DNA of 64,000 bases, from positions 1 through 64,000 of the forward strand of contig JAEYTO010000026.1 in assembly GCA_023433925.1 (NCBI GenBank), written 5' to 3'. Position 1 is the stretch's first letter, and every line of letters begins with the position of its first letter. A program made the position numbers and the translations under genes. The notes beneath the pieces were generated by a model, which was not told where the DNA came from, made no database searches, and saw only the letters and a list, made by a program, of their open reading frames with translations. This document shows positions 30,172 to 38,860 of the stretch, one piece after another. The stretch comes from Pseudomonadota bacterium (GTDB lineage: Bacteria > Desulfobacterota > Desulfovibrionia > Desulfovibrionales > Desulfovibrionaceae).

Positions 30172-30516
30172 TTACGCTTCTGCGACCATTTTTTCAAGCC
30201 CATCCAAGGCGTCCTCAAGCTCGTAGCTCAACCTGTCGGCCTCCTGGGGCTTGCGGTCGGCCAGGGCCGCGTTGAGCTTGGAGCGGATGTCCAGGGCCTT
30301 GGAGATGTGGCCGCGCAGGGCCTCCTGCCTATCCTTGGGCCACTCGCCCAGGGAAAGCTGCTCGAAGAGGGCCTCGGGCAGCTCCATGACGCCCTTGTGC
30401 GGCCAAGCCGGCGAGGGCATGGGCCAGGCCAGCTTGGAGAGCGCTGGCCAGCGGCGCTCCACGCTCTCGGGTTTGTAGGTCTGGGCCATCACCCGTATCT
30501 GGAGCAGCTCACCCAT
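30172..30516 (-). CDS. Uncharacterised protein between ssb and the carboxylase genes
   Basis: This 114-aa mainly helical protein starts at ATG 30516, which has AGGAGG five nt upstream; the GTG at 30522 is too close to that site. Notable segments are WPALSKLAWPMPSPAWPHKG and a C-terminal helical hairpin (LRGHISKALDIRSKLNAALA then ADRLSYELEDALDGLEKM). No family was recognised. It is downstream of the biotin-protein gene on the same strand. Confidence 0.65.
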   Translation of the reverse strand: MGELLQIRVMAQTYKPESVERRWPALSKLAWPMPSPAWPHKGVMELPEALFEQLSLGEWPKDRQEALRGHISKALDIRSKLNAALADRKPQEADRLSYELEDALDGLEKMVAEA

Positions 30517-30550
30517 GCGCACCTCCTTGCCGCCTCTCAGGCGGCTTGCG

Positions 30551-31201
30551 TCAATCGATCTCCTTCCACTCGCTACGCACCTGGGCGACCACCTCCTGGA
30601 TCAGGGAGAGCTGATCGCCGGGGCAGACGCCGATGAGCGGCTGCCCGCTGTCCACGTTCTCGTTGTGGCCGAAGTACACGGAGTAGATCTGCCCCTCGGG
30701 GCCCTTGTAGCCGACCACGGCCTCGCGCTTCATGCGCGACATGATGAACAGGTCCATGCCGCTCGCGACCTTGACCGAGCGGATGCCCGAGGCCTTGATC
30801 TTCTGGTCCACCTCGGGGACGAAGTAATACTTGGCCTTCTCCGGCGCGGTGACCAGGTGCAGGGTCTTCTTGAGGATGGCCTCGATGACCTCGTCGCGGG
30901 ACAGGAAGTGGCGCAAGGTCATGAGGCGGGCGCCGGACTCGACGAACCTGCCCGAGAGCTCCAGGGCGATGTCCTTGACCTCGCCCTTCTGGGGCGCGGT
31001 GATGGGCTTCTTGTTGCGCTCGCGCACGATATGCCCGAGCAGCGTACCGGGCTTCTCCTTCCAGGTGCCCGTGGGGCCCAGAACCTTCATGCCGGCGGTC
31101 TTGGCCGTGAACTCGACGACGCCCGTGTGCGGGGCGCAAATCTCGATTTCTTCGTAGGGGGAGGCCTTGATCTCCTCCAGGAGCGCCTTGACGTCTATCA
31201 C
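30551..31201 (-). CDS. Biotin-carrier-like subunit of acetyl-CoA carboxylase, non-standard biotin motif
   Basis: This 216-aa protein has a C-terminal stretch aligning with BCCP: LFIMSRMKREAVV matches LCIVEAMKMMNEI, and VDSGQPLIGV matches VEFGQPLFVI. The likely biotin lysine is Lys158 in RMKRE, so the usual MKM is MKR. A first hybrid-like half (CAPHTGVVEF ... KPGTLLGHIV ... NKKPITAPQKGEV) may be a second, unmodified barrel. It lies 16 nt after the fused carboxyltransferase gene and completes the acetyl-CoA carboxylase set with accC upstream. Confidence 0.75.
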   Translation of the reverse strand: MIDVKALLEEIKASPYEEIEICAPHTGVVEFTAKTAGMKVLGPTGTWKEKPGTLLGHIVRERNKKPITAPQKGEVKDIALELSGRFVESGARLMTLRHFLSRDEVIEAILKKTLHLVTAPEKAKYYFVPEVDQKIKASGIRSVKVASGMDLFIMSRMKREAVVGYKGPEGQIYSVYFGHNENVDSGQPLIGVCPGDQLSLIQEVVAQVRSEWKEID

Positions 31202-31216
31202 TTGTTCTCCGCCTTC

Positions 31217-33469
31217 TTACCTGTAGTAGAGATTGCGGCCGCCCATGGTCAAGAGGGCCTGGTAGAGGTTCTTTCTCACCTCGCGGCGATCCCAGATGCC
31301 CTGGATGTGGCCGCGGGACAAGGCCTGATGGGCCTGGTGGTAGTCGGGGGGAATGTCCACGCCCGTGGTCTCCTTGATGACGCCCGGACCGGCGAAGCCG
31401 ATGTTGGCCGAGCGCACGGAGAACTGGTAGGGCGAGCAGCCCAGGAAGCTGGCCAAAGGACCAGCATAGGAGTTCGTGTCGTAGAGCACCAGGTACAGGC
31501 CGCCCTCGTCGATGTAGTCGCGGACGGCCATGGTGCAGCGGGGCATCTGGATGACGCCGTTGGTGCCCTCCTGAATGCGGATGCCGGCCGTGCCGTGCAC
31601 GTAGGCCAGAAGCGGGTAGTGCTTCTTCTTGGCCCGCTCCACGGCGCGGATGAACTTCTCGCCCTCGGCCGCGCCCACGCTGCCGCCGCGGAAGGCGCCC
31701 ATGAGCATGGCGCAGACCATGCGCACGCCCTGGATGCTCGCCTCGAAGGTCATGCACGCGCTACGCTGGCCGGTCTTCTTCTTGGCCTCCTCCAGCTTCG
31801 CGTCGAAGCCCTCGAAGCCCAAAGGGTTGCCGGCCTCGATGCGCGCGTTGAACTCGTAGATGGAGCCCTGGTCGAAGACGTTGTACAGATACCATTGGTA
31901 CTCCATGGGGAAGTGGTATCCGCAATAGCCGCACACGCCGGCGAAGTCGCCGAAGAGGTCGGGGGCCCAGAGATCGAGACAGCCGTGGGTGGCCGCCCGC
32001 GGGCAGGTCACGGCCACGTCCTCGCGGGCCTTGGGGCTCAGGTAGATCCACTGCTCATCACCCAGGCAGATGCCTTCGTCCGGGCAGGATAGCTCGGTGA
32101 GCTGCTTGACCGCCTCGGAATCGGCCTTGCCGTTCCCCCTCATGAATCCCACAATCGGTCCCGAGACCTTGTCCGTGAGCACCTGGGCCTCGGCCTGGAG
32201 ATCCTCCAGCCAACGCTTGAGCTTGCGGTGGCGCTTGCCCAGGAACTCGTAGCGGAAGAAGGAGTGCGTGGCCCAGAGCATGTCCAGGGCCGTGGACACG
32301 GTCTTCTGGGTGAAGGTGCGCTTGTCCACGTAGGCCTGCTGGGCCATGGCGCGGAATTTCTGGTAGCGCCGCCAGACCAGGTTGTCCCTGGCCTTGGAGG
32401 ACAGGCTCCAGCGCACGAAGATGCTCTCCGCCTCGACGCCGCGCTTATTGGCGGCGCGCTTGATCTCGTTGGCGCGCAGCAGCTTGAGGCCCTTGGCATG
32501 GAGCACGGACTGGTTGGTGGCCGAGATGAGCTCGCCGCGCAGGGTCTTGAAGAAGTCGTAGTGCTCGGGCCGCGCGCCCAGCGCCGGCTCCTGTATGACG
32601 CGGTCGATGTAGCCCATGGCCAGGTTGTCGCTGGCGGTCATCTTGAGCTGTCGCGCGCATTTCTCGATAAGCTCGGGCCCGGCGCGCTGCCCCTGGCGCA
32701 GGCGACCTTCGATGGCCGCGGCGCCCTCGGGGGAGATGACCGAGTAGTAGCCGTGCGAGAGCATGAGGCGCATGTCGGCCAGACCGATGGCCTCGGCGCC
32801 GCCGGAGCCGCCCTCGGAGATGACGGCCACCACGGGCACCCGCAGGGCGGCCAGCTCATAGAGGTTGCGCGCGATCTGCTGGGCCGCGCCGGGATAATCC
32901 TCGATGGGGTAGGAGCCCGGCGTGAAGATGAACGAGTGGATGGGGATGTTCTCGGTCTCGGCGACCTTCATGTAGTGCAGCGCCTTGGCATTGCCCCAGG
33001 GCTTTACCGAGCCGCCGTTGCGGAACTCCTGGCCGTGGCCCTTCTCCTGGCCGATGACCATGACCGGCTGGTTGATGACCTTGTTGCCCACGCGGCGGGT
33101 GATGTAGGCCCTGGCGATGAGCATGCTCGGGTCGATGGAGTACTCGTCCTGGCCGCCTATCTCCGTGTAGTTGTCGTAGACGTTCTCCAGGATGTCCTTG
33201 AGGCAGATGCGCTGCGGATGGCGCACGATGCGCACCTTGTCCATGGGTGTCAGCTCGGCTTCGAGCTTGTTCTCCAGGAAGGAGAAGATGTCCTCGAGCT
33301 GCTGCACCTGCCGCACCTGCTCGGGAAGGGTCAGGTCCTTTTCCCGAGCCAGGAACTCGCCGAGCTTGGACTCGAGCATGGCCACGTTCTCGTTCTGCTT
33401 CGGTCCGAAGACATCCCGGATGTAGGCCAGACGGTCCTTGAGCAGTTGTGTTCTCTTTTCGATATCCAT
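31217..33469 (-). CDS. accAD: Acetyl-CoA carboxylase carboxyltransferase, fused alpha and beta subunits
   Basis: This 750-aa chain joins an AccA-like half (about 1-330; VMVIGQEKGHGQEFRNGGSV, VVAVISEGGSGGAEAIGLAD, YSVISPEGAAAI) to an AccD-like half (about 440-750) with a Cys pair CGYCGYHF of the zinc ribbon and MVCAMLMGAFRGGSVGAAEG in the crotonase core. It transfers carboxyl from biotin to acetyl-CoA for fatty-acid synthesis. Subunits are separate in E. coli; here they are fused alpha-first. It lies between accC and the biotin-carrier gene. Confidence 0.92.
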   Translation of the reverse strand: MDIEKRTQLLKDRLAYIRDVFGPKQNENVAMLESKLGEFLAREKDLTLPEQVRQVQQLEDIFSFLENKLEAELTPMDKVRIVRHPQRICLKDILENVYDNYTEIGGQDEYSIDPSMLIARAYITRRVGNKVINQPVMVIGQEKGHGQEFRNGGSVKPWGNAKALHYMKVAETENIPIHSFIFTPGSYPIEDYPGAAQQIARNLYELAALRVPVVAVISEGGSGGAEAIGLADMRLMLSHGYYSVISPEGAAAIEGRLRQGQRAGPELIEKCARQLKMTASDNLAMGYIDRVIQEPALGARPEHYDFFKTLRGELISATNQSVLHAKGLKLLRANEIKRAANKRGVEAESIFVRWSLSSKARDNLVWRRYQKFRAMAQQAYVDKRTFTQKTVSTALDMLWATHSFFRYEFLGKRHRKLKRWLEDLQAEAQVLTDKVSGPIVGFMRGNGKADSEAVKQLTELSCPDEGICLGDEQWIYLSPKAREDVAVTCPRAATHGCLDLWAPDLFGDFAGVCGYCGYHFPMEYQWYLYNVFDQGSIYEFNARIEAGNPLGFEGFDAKLEEAKKKTGQRSACMTFEASIQGVRMVCAMLMGAFRGGSVGAAEGEKFIRAVERAKKKHYPLLAYVHGTAGIRIQEGTNGVIQMPRCTMAVRDYIDEGGLYLVLYDTNSYAGPLASFLGCSPYQFSVRSANIGFAGPGVIKETTGVDIPPDYHQAHQALSRGHIQGIWDRREVRKNLYQALLTMGGRNLYYR

Positions 33470-33579
33470 ACGAGCGTCAGCGCGTCCTTGTCTCGGCGTC
33501 GCCTATTCGGGGCGCAGGATGGACGCCGGTAGTTTCATGGTGGATGCCGTTGCCTTGCCCTCTCCGTCCCTGCGCGGGC

Positions 33580-34995
33580 CTAGAATTCGAGCAGGTTCGC
33601 CGTCTTCTTGCGCAGGAAATCGCAGTTGGACTTGAGCGGATTGCCGGAGCGGTCCTGTCCCCGGAGCACCAGGCTGTCCAGGAATTCGATGCCCCTCTGC
33701 TTGACCTGGGCCAGATCGTCGCCCTTGATGATGGCCAGGGCAAGGTTGGGGTCGAACTCCGTGGGGATCTGGTAGGGTTCGTCCATGGGCACCTGGGTGT
33801 GCACGTGGAGCCATGGGCGGTCGGGCCAGGTGAACTCCTCGATGCGGCCCACCCAGGGCGCGAACTTGTTGTTCGGGTCCTCGGCGATGATGCGGTACTC
33901 GATGCCCACGCCGTCGAACGCGATGTCCGCCTGGGAGTAGCCTATGGATTGCCCGAGCCCGACTCGGATCTGCTCGGCGATGAGGTCCATGGGGCCGTTG
34001 CCGTTCACCCGGGAGATGATGCCCGAGACGCCGTTCTCCACCTGGATGCGCGTGTTGACCTCCATGAGGAAAGGCTCGCCCCTGGGGGTAACGATCCATT
34101 CCCAGGTGCCCACGCTGTCATAGCCCACCTCGCGGGCCATGTTCAGGGAGTGGCGCGTGATGTCGCCGAGCAGCTTGGCCGCGTCGAAGGTGTACGTGAG
34201 CTCGCCGGGCGCGAAGCCGGGCGCGACCTCGATGCGCTTCTGGCGGCCCGTGGACTGCACCGAGCAGTTGCGCGTGCCGAAGTGCACCGGCTCGCTACGG
34301 CCGTCGCCCAGGACCTGGACTTCCAGGTGGTTGAAGCGGACGACGCGCTGCTCGATGAGCACGCCTTCGTCGTGGAACTGGCGCTTGGAGTAATTGCGGA
34401 TGCGGCGGAAGACGTTGCGGAAGTGGTCGATGCGGTCCAGCTCCTCGATGCCCATGCCGCCGCCGCCCGCCGAAGCCTTGACTAGCACCGCGGGACGCTC
34501 CATGCCCTGCTCGGCCTGGAAGGCGAACAGGTTCCCGGCGATCTCCTCGGCCTCCATCTCGTCGTAAATGGGTCTGTCCGAGCCCGGCACCGTGGGCACG
34601 CCCAGGCGGCGGGCAAGCCGCTTGGTGTTGATCTTGTCGCCCAGTTCGCGGATGACCTTCCAGGACGGGCCGAGAAAGAGGAGCGGATTGTCGCGCTCGC
34701 TGACCCTGCGGGCGAAGCGGAAGTCCTCGGCGAAGAACCCGTAGCCCGGATGGATCGCCGTGGCGCGGGAGTCCTCGGCCACGGCCATAAGCTCGTTGGC
34801 GTCCTGGTAGGAGCGGATGCGGTACAGGGACTTGGGCCCGCCGTGCTTTCTGGCCAGGGCCACATGGCCGGACTGGTGGTCTTCCTTGGTGTAGACGCAG
34901 ACGAATCGGATCCCAAGCTTCATGCAGGCTTGGGCTATGCGGATGGCGATCTCGCCGCGATTGGCGATGAGGACCTTATGAGTGTTCGCAACCAC
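33580..34995 (-). CDS. accC: Biotin carboxylase subunit of acetyl-CoA carboxylase
   Basis: This ~471-aa ATP-grasp enzyme carboxylates biotin. It shows HKVLIANRGEIAIRIAQACM, the Gly-rich ATP loop VKASAGGGGMGIEELDR, FLMEVNTRIQVENGVSG with catalytic residues, and HPGYGFFAEDF. The GTG at 34995 (VVANTHKVL) with AGAAGGA upstream gives the family's normal N-terminus; an upstream extension to 35094 is non-conserved. It opens the accC, accAD, carrier gene group. In the catalytic segment the usual EMNTRLQVEH reads EVNTRIQVEN, a small departure. Confidence 0.92.
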   Translation of the reverse strand: MVANTHKVLIANRGEIAIRIAQACMKLGIRFVCVYTKEDHQSGHVALARKHGGPKSLYRIRSYQDANELMAVAEDSRATAIHPGYGFFAEDFRFARRVSERDNPLLFLGPSWKVIRELGDKINTKRLARRLGVPTVPGSDRPIYDEMEAEEIAGNLFAFQAEQGMERPAVLVKASAGGGGMGIEELDRIDHFRNVFRRIRNYSKRQFHDEGVLIEQRVVRFNHLEVQVLGDGRSEPVHFGTRNCSVQSTGRQKRIEVAPGFAPGELTYTFDAAKLLGDITRHSLNMAREVGYDSVGTWEWIVTPRGEPFLMEVNTRIQVENGVSGIISRVNGNGPMDLIAEQIRVGLGQSIGYSQADIAFDGVGIEYRIIAEDPNNKFAPWVGRIEEFTWPDRPWLHVHTQVPMDEPYQIPTEFDPNLALAIIKGDDLAQVKQRGIEFLDSLVLRGQDRSGNPLKSNCDFLRKKTANLLEF

Positions 34996-35165
34996 GCGAA
35001 ATATTCCTTCTTTTTGAACGCGAACCGATAGTTTAAGCCTCGAAGCATCCAAAACAAGGAGGCCCTTATATGCTGCAACAAGCAAATAGTCCACCAGCCA
35101 GACCCCGTTCGCCGGGGCCGGCCTGGACCGCCACGATCCTCCCGTGGCAATGGCCCGCGGCCTGA

Positions 35166-35564
35166 CTAGCCGAGCTTCTCCTCGGTCTTGGTCTGCTGCT
35201 TGGCCTTGCGCTGGGCGATCATGCGCTTCTGGACCTCAAGCACCAGCTTGTCGAGTCTGGCCTCCTGCCGCCGGTCGGGCGAGACGAACTTGCAGGCCAA
35301 GATGTCCTCGTTGATCCGCCGCACGATCTGCGTCGTGAGCCCGACGAGCACGGGCTTGCCGGCGATGAGCAGATCCACGGTCACGGTCGCGCCTTCCTTG
35401 AGGCGCGACTCGGCGGTGGCCAGGATCGCGGTGCCGGTGGCGCTCATGTCCTTGACGTCGAAGCTCGCGCCGGTCTCCCGCACCTTGGCCTTGAGGCCTG
35501 GAATCCGCGCCCGGAATGCGCCGCGCTGGTTGTCGCCATCGGGTACTTCGATCTTGAAATCCAT
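35166..35564 (-). CDS. PilZ-like domain protein
   Basis: This 132-aa protein starts at ATG 35564, with GGGAGG upstream. FRARIPGLKAKV and the following VKDMSATGTAI match the later PilZ motif (D-x-S-x-x-G), while the RxxxR motif is imperfect, so c-di-GMP binding is uncertain. The C-terminus is a basic helix (VQKRMIAQRKAKQQTK). It lies 16 nt after motB, suggesting a role in motor regulation like YcgR. Confidence 0.75.
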   Translation of the reverse strand: MDFKIEVPDGDNQRGAFRARIPGLKAKVRETGASFDVKDMSATGTAILATAESRLKEGATVTVDLLIAGKPVLVGLTTQIVRRINEDILACKFVSPDRRQEARLDKLVLEVQKRMIAQRKAKQQTKTEEKLG

Positions 35565-35579
35565 GAATCCTCCCAACCG

Positions 35580-36326
35580 TCATCCGCCGACGCGCTTTTC
35601 CAAGGCGATCTCGATTCGCCTGTTGCGCGCGCGGTTCTCCGTGCTGTTGTTCGGAAAGAGGGGCTCCAGGTCCGCCAATCCCGTGGCGGTCAGCCTGTTG
35701 GCCTGTATGCCCATGGACATGATGAAACGCAAGACGTTCACCGAGCGCATGGCCGAGATCTCCCAGTTGTCCTTGAACCGGGAGTTGCCCGAGGGCAGGA
35801 CGTCGTCGGTGAAGCCGCGGATGTTGATCTTCTGATCCGCATGCTTGATGAGCAGATCCTTGAGGTCGCGCATGACGGCCTTGCCTGCCTCGGAGAGCTC
35901 CACCTGTCCCGGGGCGAACATGACGTCCGAGGGCACGCGCAGGGTGATGATGCCGTTGTCGAAGTGCGCGCCCACCACGCCCTTGAGGCCCTTGGTGTTC
36001 TGGTAGAACTGCACGTCCGTGAACAGCTTGCGCTGGCTCTCCATGATCTGGCGCTGGAGCTTGACCTGGTCCACGAGCACCGCCTGCTCGTCGCGCGCGA
36101 TGCGCGAGGACGAGATCTCGCTCTTGTTGCCTTGCAGCGCGAGCTGCACGGCCTGGAACGAGTCGGTGAACTTTTTGACATCCACGCTGGACATGGAGAA
36201 CAGCAGGATGAAGAAGGTCAGCAGAAGGAGCGTGAGGTCGGAGAAGGTTGTCAGCCAGTCCTGGTTTCCGCTGACCTCTTCTTCTTCTTCTTCTTCCACA
36301 TAGGGGCGCTTGCTATCCCTTGTCAT
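35580..36326 (-). CDS. motB: Flagellar motor stator protein MotB
   Basis: This 248-aa protein has a short cytoplasmic N-terminus with a run of seven Glu (after RPYV), one membrane helix with the proton-binding Asp in WLTTFSDLTLLLLTFFIL, a plug/linker, and an OmpA-like peptidoglycan-binding domain (INIRGFTDDVLPSGN ... NRARNRRIEIALEKR). The start at 36326 overlaps motA by 14 nt. The Glu run comes from a CTT-type microsatellite, seen at about 36283-36298. Confidence 0.95.
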   Translation of the reverse strand: MTRDSKRPYVEEEEEEEVSGNQDWLTTFSDLTLLLLTFFILLFSMSSVDVKKFTDSFQAVQLALQGNKSEISSSRIARDEQAVLVDQVKLQRQIMESQRKLFTDVQFYQNTKGLKGVVGAHFDNGIITLRVPSDVMFAPGQVELSEAGKAVMRDLKDLLIKHADQKINIRGFTDDVLPSGNSRFKDNWEISAMRSVNVLRFIMSMGIQANRLTATGLADLEPLFPNNSTENRARNRRIEIALEKRVGG

Positions 36327-37071
36327 AGCGGCGCTCCAGCGGGGATATGAAAGAGGAAAGCTTCTCGTACACGAGCCTGGGGTTGTTGTTCTCCAGGATG
36401 GACTTGGCGCCCTCGAAGATGATCTCCATGTGCAGGGTTTCCTGGAGCGTGCGGGCGGTGAGCTTGCCCGCGATGGGCAAAAAGAGGAGGTTGGCGAGCA
36501 TCGATCCGTAGAACGTGGTGATGATGGCCAAGGCCATGGCCGGGCCGATGGCCTTGGGATCGTCAAGGTTGGCGAGCATCTGCACGAGGCCGATAAGCGT
36601 GCCGATCATGCCGAAGGCCGGCGCGAACCCGGCGAGCTTGCGGAAGACCTCCTGGCCGACTTTGTGTCGCCGCTTCATGGACGAGATCTCGATGCGCAGC
36701 GTGTCGTGGATGATGTCCGTGCCGGCGTTGTCGGCGATGAGCTGGCAGGCCTTCTTGAGCACCTTGTTCTCGGTCTGGATGTTCTCCAGGGCGATGAGGC
36801 CTTCGCGGCGGCTGATGTCGGCCACGCGGACCATGATGTCCACGACCTCCTGCGGATTGACCTTGCGCGAGGAGAAGGCCTTGAAGCCCGCGGCCATGGC
36901 CTGGCGCACCTCCTCGAAGGGGAAGGCCACGCAGATCGAGGCCAGCGTGCCGCCGCCGACGATGAGCATGCTCGGGAAATCCACGAAGAGGGAGTAGTCT
37001 CCGCCCATGTAAATAGCCCAGCCGACCATGACCAGACCAGAAACCAGTCCGCCCAGTGTTGCGATGTCCAT
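36313..37071 (-). CDS. motA: Flagellar motor stator protein MotA
   Basis: This 252-aa protein has four membrane helices, two near the N-terminus (MDIATLGGLVSGLVMVGWAI and FPSMLIVGGGTLAS) and two at about 145-205 (APAFGMIGTLIGLVQML, ALAIITTFYGSMLANLLF), with a long cytoplasmic loop between. With MotB it forms the torque-generating ion channel. It is the first gene of motA, motB, PilZ-like and is divergent from the phosphorylase gene. Confidence 0.96.
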   Translation of the reverse strand: MDIATLGGLVSGLVMVGWAIYMGGDYSLFVDFPSMLIVGGGTLASICVAFPFEEVRQAMAAGFKAFSSRKVNPQEVVDIMVRVADISRREGLIALENIQTENKVLKKACQLIADNAGTDIIHDTLRIEISSMKRRHKVGQEVFRKLAGFAPAFGMIGTLIGLVQMLANLDDPKAIGPAMALAIITTFYGSMLANLLFLPIAGKLTARTLQETLHMEIIFEGAKSILENNNPRLVYEKLSSFISPLERRYDKG

Positions 37072-37196
37072 CTGCTCTGCGCCCTTGCTTTTGCTGGTTG
37101 AACTGTGCGCGAATGACCGCTATTAGATGCGCGTGCGCACCGGATCGCCTTGCAGTGCTCCTCGGTGCGCGGGACCCTATCATCAATGAAGGCGAC

Positions 37197-38021
37197 ATGC
37201 AAAATCAACGAACCGTAGAGTCCGCGACGGACTACCTGCGCGGCAGGATCGCCCCGGCGCTGCCCGCGGCCGCGGGCATTGTCCTCGGTACGGGCCTCGG
37301 AATGTGGGCTGATGCGTTGCAAGATGTATGCAAGATACCTTATCACGAAATCCCGGGGTTCCCCGTCTCGACGGTGCCCGGCCATGCCGGCGCCCTGGTC
37401 TGCGGCAGGGTCGCCGGCCGCGGCGTGCTCGCGCTATCGGGACGCTTCCACCTGTACGAGGGCTACTCCCCCGCCGAGGTGTGCATGGGCGTGCGCGTCC
37501 TGGCCAGCCTCGGGGTCGGCGCCATCATGCTGACCAACGCCGCGGGCGCGCTCAATCCCCAGCACGACGCCGGCACGCTCATGTGCATCACCGATCACGT
37601 CAACCTCACGGGCGTCAGCCCCCTGACCGGCCCCAACGTGGATGCCTGGGGCGTGCGCTTTCCGGACATGTGCGCGGTCTGGGACAAGGGCCTGCGCGAG
37701 CTGGCCATGGAGCAGGCCGCGCGCCTGGGCATCCGCCTGGAGCGGGGCGTGTACGCGCAGGTGCCGGGGCCGCAGCTCGAAACCCCGGCCGAAACGCGGG
37801 CCTACAGGCTGCTGGGCGCCGACGCAGTGGGCATGTCCACGGTCATCGAGGCCATCGCCGCGCACCACATGGGAGCGCGCCTGCTCGGCATTTCCTGCCT
37901 GACCAACAAGAATCTCCCGGACTGCATGGCCGAGACGAGCCTGGAGGAGATCCTGGCCGTGGCGGCACGCGGCGGCGAAGCCCTTGGTCGGCTGCTCACG
38001 GCGGTGATCGCCGCCTTGTGA
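37197..38021 (+). CDS. Purine nucleoside phosphorylase
   Basis: This 274-aa trimeric-type PNP (family of PunA/DeoD2) splits purine nucleosides with phosphate. Typical motifs are GIVLGTGLGMWAD, IPGFPVSTVPGHAGAL, SGRFHLYEGYSPAEV, TNAAGALN and YAQVPGPQLETPAETR, with VGMSTVIEAIAAHHMGAR near the nucleoside site. ATG 37197 has GAAGG upstream. It is divergent from motA. Confidence 0.93.
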   Translation: MQNQRTVESATDYLRGRIAPALPAAAGIVLGTGLGMWADALQDVCKIPYHEIPGFPVSTVPGHAGALVCGRVAGRGVLALSGRFHLYEGYSPAEVCMGVRVLASLGVGAIMLTNAAGALNPQHDAGTLMCITDHVNLTGVSPLTGPNVDAWGVRFPDMCAVWDKGLRELAMEQAARLGIRLERGVYAQVPGPQLETPAETRAYRLLGADAVGMSTVIEAIAAHHMGARLLGISCLTNKNLPDCMAETSLEEILAVAARGGEALGRLLTAVIAAL

Positions 38022-38063
38022 GGCCGCGCAAACAGCCTTGGCGGCGTATTTGTCCTCGTGGGC

Positions 38064-38090
38064 TAAACATTTCCGCCAAGTGTCCGAAAA
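38064..38090 (+). promoter_or_regulatory. Sigma-28-like promoter upstream of the FlgO-like gene
   Basis: TAAA (38064-38067), 15 nt, then TCCGAAAA (38083-38090) closely follows the flagellar sigma-28 consensus TAAA-N15-GCCGATAA. It lies about 60 nt upstream of the lipoprotein ATG. fliA is encoded in the same window. Confidence 0.5.
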
Positions 38091-38151
38091 GATGCGCATA
38101 CGGACGCTGCCACGGCCGCGTCTCGGCAATCCGCTAAACGAGGATGCTCGC

Positions 38152-38727
38152 ATGCGCTTCACCCGCATTCTGCTGTGCCTCTGCCTAGCCACGGCCCTCG
38201 CGCTGGCCGCCTGCTCCCAGAGGCAGGCCAGGACCATCGGCCGGACCGCCAATCGTCCACCCGAGTGCACGGCGCGAACCTGCCTCGTGGAGGCCAATTA
38301 TCGCGCGGCCAACATCATGGCCGAGGTCCTCGCCGATGAGCTGCGGAAAGGCGATGGGATCATCATCACCGATTTCATCCACCTGAGCGACCCCGGCCGG
38401 GAATCGACCCTGGGCAAGCTCATCCCGGAGCAGATATCCTCCAAGCTCGCCCAGCATGGCTTCATGCCCGTGTCCCAGCGCCACGCCGGCGACGAGTCCG
38501 CCCAGGCCACGGGCAAGGCGCGCCTCGTGGGCTCGTACACCACGGCTTACGACGTGCTCTTCGTCAACGTGCGCGTGATCCGCACGAAGGACTCGGCCGT
38601 CATCGCCGGCTACGACTACGAGCTGCCCGCCAGCTCCAACCTGCGCGCCATGGTGTCCGGAGTATGGGGCGAGGCCGGCATCGAGCCCACGGTCAAGACG
38701 TCCTTCACCACCGCGGCACGTAAATAG
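38152..38727 (+). CDS. FlgO-like outer-membrane lipoprotein
   Basis: This 191-aa protein has a signal peptide with lipobox ALALAAC, so lipidation is expected at Cys21. The mature part contains ANIMAEVLADELRKGDGIII, LGKLIPEQISSKLAQHGF and LVGSYTTAYDVLFVNVRVI, a FlgO-domain pattern seen in Vibrio-type flagellar outer-membrane proteins. ATG 38152 has AGGA upstream. A sigma-28-like promoter supports a flagellar link. A strong terminator follows. Confidence 0.75.
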   Translation: MRFTRILLCLCLATALALAACSQRQARTIGRTANRPPECTARTCLVEANYRAANIMAEVLADELRKGDGIIITDFIHLSDPGRESTLGKLIPEQISSKLAQHGFMPVSQRHAGDESAQATGKARLVGSYTTAYDVLFVNVRVIRTKDSAVIAGYDYELPASSNLRAMVSGVWGEAGIEPTVKTSFTTAARK

Positions 38728-38747
38728 CCGGACGCGCTCCGAGCATC

Positions 38748-38781
38748 AGGCCGCCCGCGCGCTCCGCCGGGCGGCCTTTTT
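38748..38781 (+). terminator. Rho-independent terminator
   Basis: AGGCCGCCCG / CGGGCGGCCT stem with a 10-nt loop is followed by TTTT, 21 nt past the lipoprotein gene. Confidence 0.85.
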
Positions 38782-38860
38782 CATCGACGCGCCTTGCCCG
38801 ACGGGCGCCTGGCCGGATAAGCTCGCCGGGATGACAAACAAGCCAGACCACGGAGGCGGC

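Noticed and set aside
35070..35165. 31-aa plus-strand ORF with a strong AAGGAGG site
   Set aside because: It lies in the accC leader on the opposite strand, is Pro/Ala/Trp-rich, has no partner genes in that direction, and shows no family features. The Shine-Dalgarno match is probably chance.
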